Numbered from the stretch's first letter, positions 10,818-22,035 are shown. The stretch: 64,000 nucleotides of DNA from Bemisia tabaci (GCF_918797505.1 NC_092793.1:84007912-84071911); one strand, 5' to 3'. Notes: a model not told the origin generated them from the sequence alone. Numbers and translations: made by a program.

Positions 10818-13267
10818 ATGACGAGAGCCCACAACGGTTCCTTATCGAAAAATAAAATCCATTTGTTCAATCCAATCTCATAACCACGAGAATGTGCTTT
10901 CAATATTTTTGCGGCACTGCATTTCTTCAAAATTCCTTGATTATTCTCATGAGGATAGCAGTGGCACAAACCTTCGGGGGTTGGACTGCGGAGTGGCCAG
11001 AGGGCGGACCTCCTAATTATATTTCTAATTTTTCCACCCAAATTAAAAGTAAAGCTCATTTGAGAAATAAGTTACCTAAGGGATGAAAAACTCATGTAAT
11101 AATTCACGCCCGGACGCCAACTGGAATTGAGATACCACCATGTCTCTTTAATGAACTAGACATACGCGATAGTCCGCAAAACAATAGCAGTAGGTATGGC
11201 AATGATATTGTTCAAAAAGATTCGTCAACGAGAGAGGTGGATTTTTCAAAATCCCGCGCACACATTCCGGATCTCTACTGACCATGTTGCCGCAACGCCC
11301 TCAACCTTCCGCCGGTTCTCAATGGGCAGTAATCCGAGCAGGAGAAAGTACGGCCACGCTGCTGAGGATCAGAGGGTTCCGGCTACCTGTAACTCCGGAA
11401 GATTTGAGTTCTAGGCGCGCGTTAATTTGATTTTCTTCTCCGGATTTCACCTCATAATTCCATAATGATGATTCATATAATTTTCTTCTTCAGGAACGAC
11501 TCTTTTTTCAAGGGGCAATTTCAATCAAAGAACAGAATTCCCAATTTACATATAAATACAGGATAACATCGTATACAGTAAATTCAAATACCGTGTATCT
11601 CAAGACTAAATACATAGAAATATAAACTGAATCAATTTTTGAGGTAATGAAAGATCGACTTTTTTCTTTCTTTTATTCATTAACTGTGTATGCGATGAAT
11701 GATTAGTTTCGGTAATCAAACAAAACCTGTTAACAAATCATGTTAAGGGACGATAAGTAAAATGTATTTATAATCATCTGATACTTTAAGCCCTGAAATG
11801 ACCGCTACTTGTCAGTTATATATTAGAAAAATGTATGGGGTCAATCGGATCTTACTCGCCGTACTTTGTGTAGATGAATTTATCATTCCTTATTTGAACA
11901 GCCCCATTAGGCCCCCCTCCAGCCATTTTAGGATGGAGGCAGTATTTGAGAAAATACCCCGCAAATAGTGTTCCACACGATGATTTCTAGGCGAAAATTC
12001 TCGTTGAGTCAACTGAAAATCTGTTTACAGTGACAGAACGCTCTTTGAATAATAACAAAAACACGCGGGTCTCAACAAAGATATTTCTTGTTGACTCAGT
12101 TGACTCCGAATTCTCGTCTGGGTATTAATAATTTTAAATCCAATTGACCCGACAGTCAATTTTTCTCAGTGCAGGGGTGAAAAAAATACTCCTCTCCAAC
12201 TCATTTGAGATCACAGTTTTGGCGTAATTTTCTGATACACACTTTATAACGAGGTAGTACACAAAAAGGTAAGCACGAGTGGCGGCTGATGAGTAATAAA
12301 TTGCAAAAACTGCAGTGAGAGGTCATGCGCATATTTTTTTTTAAAGAATACTGTGTGAAAGGCAATATAGAAACGTGTAGGGAAAACCCAGAGCATATTT
12401 AAAAAAAATTTCTCAGCGTCAGTGAGCTCATATTTTTGAGAGTTTTTCAAGAACCCATTTCAACCCTACAATTTTAGTAAGAGGACGGAATATAACGTTT
12501 TACAAAAGCAGTTTGTGCTCAAGATTATGGTGAATATCTCTTTTCAAATTGCTGCTGCCTTAAGACTACTTACATGTGAGACTATCCTGACGCAAAATGT
12601 GGCCGTATGCAATTAGCTTAAAAGCACTTTCTACAAATGATCTGTGAAAGGCATACCGAACTTTTTCTTTCTTATCATCTAATCATACACTGTAAGGTTC
12701 ACATGCTTGAGGATTATGTTCCGTCAGGTGAGGTCAGGCGGTATACTATAATATAAATGCTATTTTCAATACTATAATATCGGCCCTCTGAGCCCTTGCT
12801 AATATGATCTTGCTGAATATTTGAAAGACTTAAATTGCCGGTACTAGTTCGGTGGTATTTAAACCAATAACATTTCAAGAATATGGTAGGTATGACAAAA
12901 ATTTAGACAAAATCAGACTAAGAAATTTCGAGACTGTCTATTTGAATACAGGTAAATTTTGTAAAGCTATCCACTTCTCTTCTAGTTCACTCTCGCCCGT
13001 GCGATTATTCTAGAGCGGGCTTCCGTGGAGATGAGGCAGCAGCAATTTGAGGCATTGGATTCTTTGCAATGAGCCACTAACTTACTTGCATGTAATCACG
13101 CATGAAAATAAAAAGACGGAAATCACACAATTCTCAGCATAGTTGGATCCACTATTACGTGAATCATCGCTAAATTTGTAATTGCTTTAATTTTGAAATA
13201 CCTTGTTTGGATTCGATTTTATATGAGCCTCCTGCAAATTTTGTAGAGATTCAAACATGCAAGATTA
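10818..13267. other. AT-rich intergenic, no gene seen
   Basis: No recognisable coding sequence, RNA gene or paired terminal repeat was found in this 2.4-kb stretch. Confidence 0.4.
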
Positions 13268-13741
13268 TACATAGGGTGTCCCAAAACAACTGATACCAAA
13301 TCTGTAGGTAGTTCGGATACCATGAGAGATATCAAAATGCGGTTTGAAGGAGGTTGTATAGTTCATACTATTAGTCATCAAATCTCAAAATTTGAGCTTA
13401 TGCGGTTGAAAACTCACCGAGTTATTGCAATTTTTTGATGACGAGTTGCGATGCAAATAACCTTACAGGATTTTCGAGTAATTAATTTCGAGTAATCTGC
13501 AGCGCTGTTCAGGAACAGTTCGCGAAATAAAAAATTACTCGAAAATCCTGTAGGATTATTTGCATTGCAACTCGTCACCAAAAAATTGCAATAAATCGGT
13601 GAGTTTTCAACTGAATAAGCTAAAATTTTAAGGTTTGATGGTTAATAGTATGAACTACAACCTCCCACAAACCGTATTTGATATCTATTATAGTTTCCGA
13701 AGTACAGACTTGGTCCCAATTATTTGGGGACACCGTATGTA
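13268..13741. mobile_element. Palindromic element, TACATAGGGTGTCCC ends
   Basis: Nearly the whole 474 bp folds back: TACATAGGGTGTCCC and, reversed, TACATACGGTGTCCC at the ends, with arms pairing through GAAAACTCACCGA and TTACTCGAAAATCCTGTAGG to a centre near 13500. The TA at each end would suit a Tc1/mariner-like origin. No protein. Confidence 0.75.
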
Positions 13742-14689
13742 GACTGCAACAAAATTCATGGCACCGCACCGCCGCAACGGTTGCCGGTTCCGGAGGAGTT
13801 GTAATTTGTAGCGAACGACAGCTAGTCAAGAACAATAAACTGTTTGGACCCTTTCTCGTCTATTCAGTTCAAACCCTTACAGTGTTGCCATTCGTGTTTT
13901 TCACCCTTGAATATTTCTTCATTTTCCAATTGCCACCGTACCGTGCGGAAGAAAGTCGGTGATGTGCTAAGGGTTTGGCGCGGCGCAGCGGCGAGGGAGA
14001 GGGCTGCGAGAGGGGTGTTGTGTTGTGAGAGTTCGATTTAGTTACTTTTTTCGGTGACTAGGCTAATGCAAAGATGCTGCATGCCACCTCGCAATTGGCA
14101 GCGGTATCAAAATATGCCACCCTTCAATACAAGTAAAAAAACACGACTTTTAATGACTGACTGCTTTCACCTCGCCCCACACCCATATTCCCGCGCACTT
14201 CCTTTCACCCCCCTGGCATCGGGTGTAATGCGTTACACGTTAATCTTAATGATTCTCATAGAGGTAGATTAGTAACGACGTTATACAATTGCAATTCTCA
14301 ATCAGCATTTTCCGATTGTCCGCACTATGAAAAGCGTTGAAGGTTTGAAGCACAGTGCCTGCCCTTGCGATCCATTTGATCGCCGCGTTAGAATCAACCA
14401 GCACGGTAGGCAAGGTGTTATCGCCTTGAAATGAGAGGATAGGCAACATGCAACACTACGTAAAATTGCAATAATAATGTCGCATCTATCGCATATTATG
14501 TAACTATCGCTATTTCCTCCTGCAGGTTGACTGCCTTAAAAAAGGCCTCAATTTCTACAGATCTCGGAAAGGACGAAGACGCCGGCGATCGCTTTTTCCG
14601 TTCATCCCCTCAAGTCGTTCCCGGGATTCCACAATGACTCTTAGTTGGCACTGTGATTGACTAATTTAATATTTTTCCCAACACTCGGG
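13742..14689. other. Intergenic, no gene seen
   Basis: Open frames of 65-94 codons show no recognisable domain. Nothing further supported. Confidence 0.4.
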
Positions 14690-14772
14690 AAGTGAGATTT
14701 TTCCCTGAGACAAATCCCATGAAACGTACCGTGGAGACAAGGTCATACGTAATGGGACCCCCCCCCCCCCCC
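14690..14772. repeat. CTTGTCTCCACGG repeat copy and C(15) run
   Basis: Holds GAGATTTTTCCCTGAGACAA then CCCATGAAACG and CCGTGGAGACAAGG, an inverted relative of the repeats at 1-165 and 409-465, followed by a run of 15 C. Confidence 0.5.
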
Positions 14773-14800
14773 AATACAAAATAATTCGCATAACTAAAAT

Positions 14801-15051
14801 CCAAGTAGCATCTCTCAACGGAAAAATCGCTATGTACTGCGGCTTTATCGCGGGCGATAAAATCGCCAGGATCATCAACATTTGAGCGATTATCCTCGAT
14901 AAAATCGCGCTATTTTCGGAATGAAAATCGCAATAAATGGCGATTTAATCTCGATTTTATCCAACCAAAAATTGCGATTTGTAGCGATTTAATCGCGATA
15001 GCCAACTGATAAAATCGCTATTTATCGCGACCACTGCTACTTGGGAAAGGA
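14801..15051. mobile_element. MITE with CCAAGTAGCA ends and AAATCGC words
   Basis: Ends CCAAGTAGCA and TGCTACTTGG are exact inverted repeats. The 250-bp interior is packed with GCGATTTA / TAAATCGC / GCGATAAA words in both orientations, giving a multi-hairpin structure. Non-coding. Confidence 0.7.
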
Positions 15052-15242
15052 ACATTTGCCAAAAACCTTGTAACTTTCCTGGGGTGAAAAGGCGATGAAA
15101 CCTTTCTTCGGAAATATTATGAGGTCACCAGTAAAAATACTGCATTACTATATTCCAGACAGTTCAAATGAAGGTGGGAAATCGTCCGAAGGCACGCTGC
15201 GAAAAATTACCGGAAATTTTACCGGGTCCAGTTTTTTGGGGA

Positions 15243-15428
15243 ACGGGCCTGTGGAGGGAATGCACCGTGGAGCCGATGCACACGTGCAATCGATCCACAG
15301 GGCGTGGGCTCCACACACCACTTCTCTCTGATATGGTGCGTGGACTCCACGACCCGTGGATCCGATGCATCAGTTTTGGAAGGGGGTGAGTGCATGGAGT
15401 CCACGCACCGTGGAGCGATCGCACCGTT
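15243..15428. mobile_element. MITE rich in CTCCAC/GTGGAG words, copy 2
   Basis: Inverted copy of the block at 7210-7416, starting GGGCCTGTGGAGGGAATGCA. Both copies keep GATGCATCAGTTTTGGA-type and CACGTGTGC/GCACACGTG words. Non-coding despite four overlapping open frames. Confidence 0.65.
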
Positions 15429-15775
15429 ACCTTCATTCAACAAACAATGCCCCATCTTTTCCCTAAGTTGCAAGCTTCCCAAAAATTTTCGCGAATTTGT
15501 TACTCGAAAACCAAGGAGTTTTGAATAACGCGGTTTCGACGAGCGTTTTCTGCGTGACGAGAGCTTTCAGAAAATGTATAACGTCATAGGGTTTTGTCAA
15601 CTTAAGCTCGAGTTATCGCCCCCGAAGCGCCGAAACGCTCAAAAAAGATCCCACTTTTTCTTACGTCCGGGCCAATTCCAAAAAAAGCCAATTTTTTCAT
15701 TTTGATGAAAAACCGATATGTTGTTCCTGACTCTCTGTAGCTCCTCTAGCTCTTTACCGTGTGCAGGGGAAATGT

Positions 15776-16013
15776 TTTGGTCGCGAGTTATAAGAGTGGA
15801 AAGGAGCGAAGGTCGGGAAAATCGGCTATTTTAAACTGCGCGCGCGGCGTTGATCGGAGGACACTGGCAACAATGCGAGTTCGGCCGAGGAGTGTGATTC
15901 GCAGAACTGAGCGGGAGGGGACGTTCGCTTTCCGATCAACGCCGCGCGCGCAGTTTAAAATAGCCGATTTTCCCGACCTTCGCTTCTTTTCGCTCTTATA
16001 ACTTGCGACCAAA
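15776..16013. mobile_element. 238-bp fold-back element with GC-rich arms
   Basis: Arms of about 82 bp are almost exact inverted copies: TTTGGTCGC-AGTTATAAGAG, AAGGTCGGGAAAATCGGC, then TTTTAAACTGCGCGCGCGGC and GTTGATCGG, separated by about 70 bp. Open frames on both strands (80 and 74 codons) encode nearly the same peptide because of the symmetry; they are not genes. Confidence 0.75.
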
Positions 16014-16060
16014 GAATGCTAAAGAAGACTTTAGAATGCCCCTTGAATATAGACATCTAC

Positions 16061-16063
<3 letters not shown>

Positions 16064-16103
<40 letters not shown>

Positions 16104-19064
16104 TTGCACACAAGAGATTTTGTACAAAATACACTTTTAGACTTCATAAAAAGTCTTTTAAAAGCTTTTCTTAACTGTCTAAATAAGATTAAACTAATTC
16201 TAAACACATTTTATAAAAAGTACTACCTTTACAATATTAAGGAGAAAAAATAAAGACAAGTTTACTTCAAAGTAAAAAGGTCTTTTTGATTTATCTGTGT
16301 GAAAAATTGGGCGACCGGACTCGGTCAAAGCCCGAAAAAGCCCCTGATCACGTCTTGAGAGCGTAGAGAGGCATGTGTGGTTTAACTATTTCGGGAAATT
16401 TTGAAAAGCCCTGGATTCCAAGCTCATAGGGCTTGCGACGTTTTAATCTTCGACCACATCGGTCCCATTCCAAGAGCTCAAGAGCTTCAGGGTTGGGGTG
16501 CCGGTGTAGTCGAAATTCATATGCAGTGTACATCTTGGTGATGTAGTCCTCCACTGAATCAATGTTGAGGTCCGTGCGAATATCTACATTCCTCTCATAC
16601 CACCTTGCTTTAGCTATACTTCTTAAAATCTTCATTTGCATGATTTCTATTTTATCTAAATTTGACTTGGCTGCACAACCCCACAATTGGCAACCGTAAC
16701 TCCAAACAGGCCTCAACATTGATTTGTAGAGGAGCAACTTGATATTTAGAGATAACCGTGACTTACGTCCGATGAGCCACTGCATATTGGAAAATTTCAG
16801 TCGCAATTGTGCTACCTTCTTTTTAATATGGTTGCCCCACCCGAGCCTGGAATCCAGGTGAAGTCCAAGATATTTGGCGACATTGTCGTGTGGAATTTTA
16901 TCTTCTCCTAGAGAGAGCGGGATGTGGGTATATGGACGATTAGTAAAAATTACTTCAACTGATTTTGAGGCATTCAATTTTGTTTTGTCTCTCATTGTCC
17001 ATTTATTTATTTTATTCAAATGTTGTTGAGCTGTATGACGTGCCTCTCTATAACTCTTGGACGAGGTTAGCACGAGAGTATCGTCGGCATAAACTCCCAG
17101 TTTCCCCCTCCTCCCAGACTGTGGGATGTCTGTTGTAAAGAGGGAGTAGAGAAGAGGGGAAAGACAGGAGCCCTGTGGAACTCCCGCTCGGATTTGTCTG
17201 AAACCTGAAGTCGCATTTTCGTATCTGACTCTAAACTGTCTGCCGGTAAGGAAAGACGACAGGAGCTCCACATGGTTACATGGGAGCATAGTGAAAAGTT
17301 TATCGACGAGCCTCTCAAGCCAGACCCGATTCAACGCTTGCGCTACATCAAGGAAAACAGCCACGCAGTATTCGCCCTTTTCCAATGCATCTTCGATAAA
17401 TTTAGTGACCCTGTGTAGTTGATCCACTGTTGAGTGTTGAGCCCTAAAGCCGAATTGGGCATCAATGATTAAATTATTTTGCTTAACAATTTCATTTAAA
17501 CGTTTTATGTAAAGTTTTTCAAATAATTTTCCAATAACCGGCAATAGGGAAATTGGTCTATAAGAAGCAGCTTCTGCTGGTGGTTTATCTGGCTTTAGAA
17601 GAGTGAAAATTTCTGCCATCTTCCATTGCTTAGGGATATATTTGCATCGAATGACTGCATTGAATATAGCTGTTAGTTTCATAATTGCTTTGTTCGGCAG
17701 GTTCTTCAAAATAAGACCTGAAATTTTGTCAAAGCCAGGAGCTTTTTTGGCTTTAATTTTACCTTTTATTTCTTTCGTTATCTCAGATGGAGAAATTGTT
17801 TTGATTTTTACTGGTGGTATTTTCCTTGGTTTTCGAGTTTCTAATGAGGACACCTCTCCCTGACTGTGCGGTTCGGAGTCGGAGCTGTCAGTGGAGCTTC
17901 CATTTTCTGAGTCTGAAGAAGGTGTGGCAATATCTTTGTGAGGCTGGAAAGCCATTTCGAAATGATCTGCCAACCGTTCTGCTTTTTCTAAGTCTGTTTC
18001 TGCCCAGGTGTTATCTGCTTTTTTTATTGGAAATTTGAGTTGTTTGGGTCTTTTTAAATACTTAGTAGCAGCCCACAATGAATAATTTTTGTCTGCGTGA
18101 GGTGAAAGAGATTTTACAAAATTTTCAAATTTGTGGTTTAAAAATTCATTCATTCGTTTTTTAACTATTTTATTCAATCTATTAAAATGAGCTTTGTCTT
18201 CCGGATTAAATGAAGAGTCAGAAATGCGACTTGCTTTTCTTTTAGAACGGATCAGTTTCAGAAGATCTTTGGGGATAGCATATGGTTTTAAATTATTAGT
18301 AGCTATTGGGGTGTTAGCTTTTGCACATTGTTGAATTTGCTCCACCAACAGCTCCGTCTCCCTATCAATATCCGCAGGAGTGGATACTGGAATGCTGTTG
18401 ATTATTAGTTTTTCTAAATCCAGCCGAAATTGTTCCCAATTTGTTCTTTTAGAACAAATATTTGGAGGTCTATCATCTAAAATAGGATTACTAAATATAG
18501 TCATTAAAATTTTTACGTGACCTTGTAGAATTTTCATGGGGATAGTATCACATGAGGTTCTATCTATTATGTTTAAATTTTGAAAAATGAAGAAGTCTAT
18601 TAAATCTGGTTTATGTCCTGGGAGTCCTGGGACATAGGGATAGTTTGTTGGTTTGCCAGGGGTGATAAAATTTCCTCCTGTCTTATTTACTGCCTCGAGC
18701 AAAGATTCTCCTTTAGGGTTTGTAATTCTGGATCCCCATCTGGGACTCTTAGCATTCCAGTCTCCACCCACAAGATACGTAGGACCCAATTCTTCCAAAA
18801 AACCGACATAATCATCCGTTGAAAGGACATTTCCAGGTGGAGTATAAAGTGAGGCGACATTGAAGTTGCCTATATCTGCATGAATGTTTATTACTACAGC
18901 TTGAAAAGCTGGAGTCTCTATCAATTTTATTAAATTGTGTTTAAAGTTTTCTTTAATAATAATGGATGACCCACCTCTGTGCTTATTTGCTGGGTGCAAT
19001 GCATTATATACTTTGTACCCTGCAAAATACCTTTTATTATCGGTTTTTGTGAACCAGGTCTCTG
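16064..19064 (-). mobile_element. Young 5'-truncated Jockey-like LINE
   Basis: The insertion is bounded by a 13-bp target duplication, AGACATCTACGGT, at 16051-16063 and 19065-19077. A poly(A) tail appears as about 39 T on the plus strand (16063-16101). The 5' end is truncated: the element starts inside the endonuclease domain of ORF2, and no ORF1 is present. The insertion site is a 112-bp repeat unit, whose halves flank it. The intact target duplication, long tail and uninterrupted ORF point to recent insertion. Confidence 0.9.
16348..19062 (-). CDS. LINE ORF2: endonuclease and reverse transcriptase
   Basis: An open frame of about 900 codons runs without a stop from the truncated 5' junction (ETWFTKTD) to the TGA at 16348. 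The longest track-style start at 18999 is only a TTG; the true start is lost. Counting from there, GGDWNAKSPRWGSR (residues 78-91) and HKPDLIDFFI belong to the APE-like endonuclease. RT fingers KAPGFDKISG begin near 418, YRPISLLP is near 490, FGFRAQHSTVDQL near 517, the FLDVAQAL motif near 549, GVPQGSCLSP near 606 and the catalytic YADD at 637-640. The usual SDH of the endonuclease appears as LQGH near 158, so its catalytic Asp may be lost. The C-terminal region has no RNase H that I can see. Confidence 0.9.
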   Translation of the reverse strand, partial: ETWFTKTDNKRYFAGYKVYNALHPANKHRGGSSIIIKENFKHNLIKLIETPAFQAVVINIHADIGNFNVASLYTPPGNVLSTDDYVGFLEELGPTYLVGGDWNAKSPRWGSRITNPKGESLLEAVNKTGGNFITPGKPTNYPYVPGLPGHKPDLIDFFIFQNLNIIDRTSCDTIPMKILQGHVKILMTIFSNPILDDRPPNICSKRTNWEQFRLDLEKLIINSIPVSTPADIDRETELLVEQIQQCAKANTPIATNNLKPYAIPKDLLKLIRSKRKASRISDSSFNPEDKAHFNRLNKIVKKRMNEFLNHKFENFVKSLSPHADKNYSLWAATKYLKRPKQLKFPIKKADNTWAETDLEKAERLADHFEMAFQPHKDIATPSSDSENGSSTDSSDSEPHSQGEVSSLETRKPRKIPPVKIKTISPSEITKEIKGKIKAKKAPGFDKISGLILKNLPNKAIMKLTAIFNAVIRCKYIPKQWKMAEIFTLLKPDKPPAEAASYRPISLLPVIGKLFEKLYIKRLNEIVKQNNLIIDAQFGFRAQHSTVDQLHRVTKFIEDALEKGEYCVAVFLDVAQALNRVWLERLVDKLFTMLPCNHVELLSSFLTGRQFRVRYENATSGFRQIRAGVPQGSCLSPLLYSLFTTDIPQSGRRGKLGVYADDTLVLTSSKSYREARHTAQQHLNKINKWTMRDKTKLNASKSVEVIFTNRPYTHIPLSLGEDKIPHDNVAKYLGLHLDSRLGWGNHIKKKVAQLRLKFSNMQWLIGRKSRLSLNIKLLLYKSMLRPVWSYGCQLWGCAAKSNLDKIEIMQMKILRSIAKARWYERNVDIRTDLNIDSVEDYITKMYTAYEFRLHRHPNPEALELLEWDRCGRRLKRRKPYELGIQGFSKFPEIVKPHMPLYALKT

Positions 19065-19077
19065 AGACATCTACGGT

Positions 19078-19172
19078 ACTGGCTTATACATATAAGTAAA
19101 AAATAGCTTATCTACCTCGGTTTGTCAAACTTAGGCTGTATTTAGCCTATTTAGAATGCCCCTTGAATATAG
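19078..19172. repeat. 112-bp repeat family (unit split by the LINE)
   Basis: The unit contains TAGCTTATCTACCTCGGTTT, CAAACTTAGGCTGTATTTA and GAATGCCCCTTGAATATAG. Pieces at 16034-16063 and 19078-19155 are one unit interrupted by the young LINE. Further units lie at 19430-19545 and, inverted, at 20340-20545. Confidence 0.7.
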
Positions 19173-19425
19173 CGACGGTGAAACTACCAAACCACGTATC
19201 TCGGTTTGCGACGTCGCAGACTTCCTGTCATACTTTATTTTTTAAATGAAAAACTACTTAACATCCAGTCTTGTAAATTTCTGTGATTTTTCTTCTTTGT
19301 GCGGAGAAAATTCCGGGAAAATTTCAAGGAATGATATTGATTTGGTCTACTTCAAAAAAATAAAATGTGAGCGTAGATTTTTAAACACCGCAAACGAGAT
19401 ACATGGTTTGGTAGTTTCACCATCG
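19173..19425. mobile_element. TIR element with 4-bp ATAG target duplication
   Basis: Ends CGACGGTGAAACTACCAAAC and, reversed, CGATGGTGAAACTACCAAAC. ATAG flanks both sides (19169-19172, 19426-19429), and removing the element rejoins GAATATAG-GCAATAT as in the intact repeat unit at 20425. 253 bp, non-coding. A related end (CGATGGTGAAACTGCCA) is at 42220. Confidence 0.75.
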
Positions 19426-19545
19426 ATAGGCAATATTTTCTATACTTGCTGGTATATCTACAGTATGGAAAATAGCTTATCTACCTCGGTTTGACAAACT
19501 TACGCTGTATTTAGACTATTTAGAATGCCCCTTGAATATAGGCAA

Positions 19546-20339
19546 CATCTTCGAAAATATCTGATTAAACGCTGCGTTGTCAAATTTCCTCAAAAATCGC
19601 TAATTAAACGCTGCGTTGCATAATCTACGCTTAAAAACTGAAATAACGCCCGATTACCGAAATTCGCACAAGAGTCCTGACGGGAGGATCCTGCCCGAGA
19701 CTCCGCCTTCCGGAGACCGTCCCCTCCGCCCCTCTCCTCCCTTTTCCCTTCCCCATCTTACCCCACGCCCACTTAGCGCCCGTGTATCGCGAATGCCGCG
19801 GCAAGCCCTCCCGGAACACTTATTACCACATTATACTTCACTTTTCCCCAACTCGAAAAAAATGAAAAAATCATTTTTCCACCGCCCCGCAAACCTACTT
19901 ACACCTCTCCCGCCACTCTCGCGCTACTCTGGTGTCCACCCGGCACCCGCTACGTCACTCTGGCCAACTCTGCGGGCCAATCCACCCCTCCTGATGACTC
20001 ACAGACACATAATACCGACTATCTTTTAAAAAAAAAAGTCCACAAATTTTTTCAATAGTTTAATCCCCTCTACACGCTGGCGGAGTTTCGGCCCCCTGCG
20101 ACTACTCTGTCAAAAGTTCGACTTTTTTTCAAACTCACCGCTCCACCACACCCGCTTTCCAAAATCGCTCCGCGACCCTTAGATACCTTCCCCGGCGTCC
20201 CCCTACCCTCCCAGGGTCAAATCTTCCGCCTCCCGACGCTTACTCCCATCGCAAACCCCTCCTGAAGTCGACAATCTCACAAATGCCCTTCTACGGCTAT
20301 TAGAGCGCCGTAAATTTGCTCTTCTAAAGAGACTAAATG
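19546..20339. other. C-rich strand-biased block between inverted repeats
   Basis: From about 19660 to 20330 the plus strand is strongly rich in C and poor in G, with runs such as CTCCTCCCTTTTCCC. It is bracketed by inverted units of the 112-bp family. A 137-codon open frame (19616-20029, Pro/Arg/His-rich) lacks any recognisable domain and is probably only a product of the composition. Confidence 0.4.
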
Positions 20340-20545
20340 CAGCCTAAGTTTGTCAAACCGAGGTAGATAAGCTATTTTCCATACTGTAGATATATAAGCG
20401 AGTATCGAAGATGTTGCCTATATTCAAGGGGCATTCTAAATAGTCGAAATACAGCCTAAGTTTGTCAAACCGAGGTAGATAAGCTATTTTCCATAATGTA
20501 GATACACTAGCGAGTATAGAAAATATTGCCTAAATTCAATTTTGC
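20340..20545. repeat. Two inverted tandem units of the 112-bp family
   Basis: 20340-20449 and 20450-20545 are direct repeats of each other (AGCCTAAGTTTGTCAAACCG, AGGTAGATAAGCTATTTTCC) and inverted relative to the units at 19078-19545. Confidence 0.75.
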
Positions 20546-20893
20546 AAACACGCAGTAGATCAGCTCATAGGTTTTATGGACCACTCTAATAACAGATTAA
20601 GAAAAAATATTTGTTTGCCGTTTATAAAGGGATTAGCCCCATTGGAAGCTCATAGCCAGGCCAAGTCCCTCAGTTTAATCAAAATTAATTGCAGCGAATT
20701 TCCTCAACGTTTTGCTCCACTTGATGAGCATTTATTTTAGACTTTTAATTTTTGGAGACTCTATATGTAGGGCAGTAAGAGGATATAACAATTATTTTGC
20801 TGGAGGATGTTTTTGTGTATTCGAGGAGTCAAAGGAACATTGCTGAGCTAAAATTCCCATTTTTATCCAGCTCTCTGTCTCCTTCGAGGATGT

Positions 20894-20927
<34 letters not shown>

Positions 20928-22035
20928 AGGAAAATTAAGATGAAAAATATAATTCATTGGAAAACGATTTACAAAATACTGAAATACAAAGCCTGAAGGT
21001 TATAATAATCCAAAAAAATTAAAATTTCCACCATCAATGTATCAAAATCCAAGTGAAATATTGGTACACACTGATGATATCTTACAGATGCAAGTAAATT
21101 CTAGCTCAGCGTGAGTGAAGTTAAAAACCTTAAACTCCTCTTTGACCTAGGAGCCCAAAAGCTTAAAGGTTTTTGACACTAAATTCAGGCGTCTGGTAAA
21201 GCTAACTTGAATTTTGGGTACACAGCTCTTTTTTTTTCTTACATGATGTTTTTTGGGTCACTGAAGCCGAGTCTGAAGTTTCCTGACAGTTATCTGATGA
21301 GTATTCGCCGCCACAAAAATGGCTCAAGAGGCGTTTTTGCGGTTTTTTCAAAACGGTGGCTATGCACAAAGAAAAAATCCGATTTTGGCGAAATTTATTT
21401 GGAATACGTGACGTTACATGAAAGAAAATGGTTTGGGCATGTACAGTGTACAACTATACATGCTAGGTTTGCTTAAAAAACAAGGGAGATAGGATGTAAA
21501 AAACACTCTAATTTACGTTCTTGAACCGCGGTCAGTCGGGATTCTGCTGCCTGTGCGAAATTCAAGCTTACCTACCTTTGGCTGCCAGACGCCTGGAGTA
21601 CATAGAGCAATTATTTACTACACCTTTCATTTCACAAGAGAAAGTAATTAATGAAAAGATCATCGGCAGGCTTATATCACAGGCAATACTTTTTCAAAGA
21701 GTAGACTGGTGGGATGTTAAGGCAGGTATACATTGACATTACAGGAGTAACCTCATCAGCATTAAACTGTTTGATGAAAAATACAGAAAGATGAAAAAGT
21801 ATAGATACCTTCAGCATCTCAAAAACGATCACAGATGTTGACATGTGGTTAGGACGAGACTTTTTCAAATAAAAATGGAAATCTCTTTAGAGAAAGGGAA
21901 TGACATCCTCGCCCCCAGAGGACTGAAAGCATCGACAATTTGAGAATTTCAAATAGAAATACCTCCATATTATGATAACTCGAATTGAAATGAGCATTAA
22001 AAAAAAAATTTTGGCAAAAACCCCTGGTATCTGTA
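20546..22035. other. Intergenic, no gene seen; A(29) run
   Basis: Only short open frames. A run of about 29 A at 20897-20925 could be the tail of a lost retroelement, but no coding part precedes it. Confidence 0.4.

Noticed and set aside
15759..16012. Overlapping ORFs on both strands with similar peptides
   Set aside because: The DNA is a fold-back repeat, so both strands necessarily encode the same peptide.
19616..20029. 137-codon ORF rich in Pro, Arg and His
   Set aside because: Explained by C-rich composition; no domain, no splice context, no sign of conservation visible.
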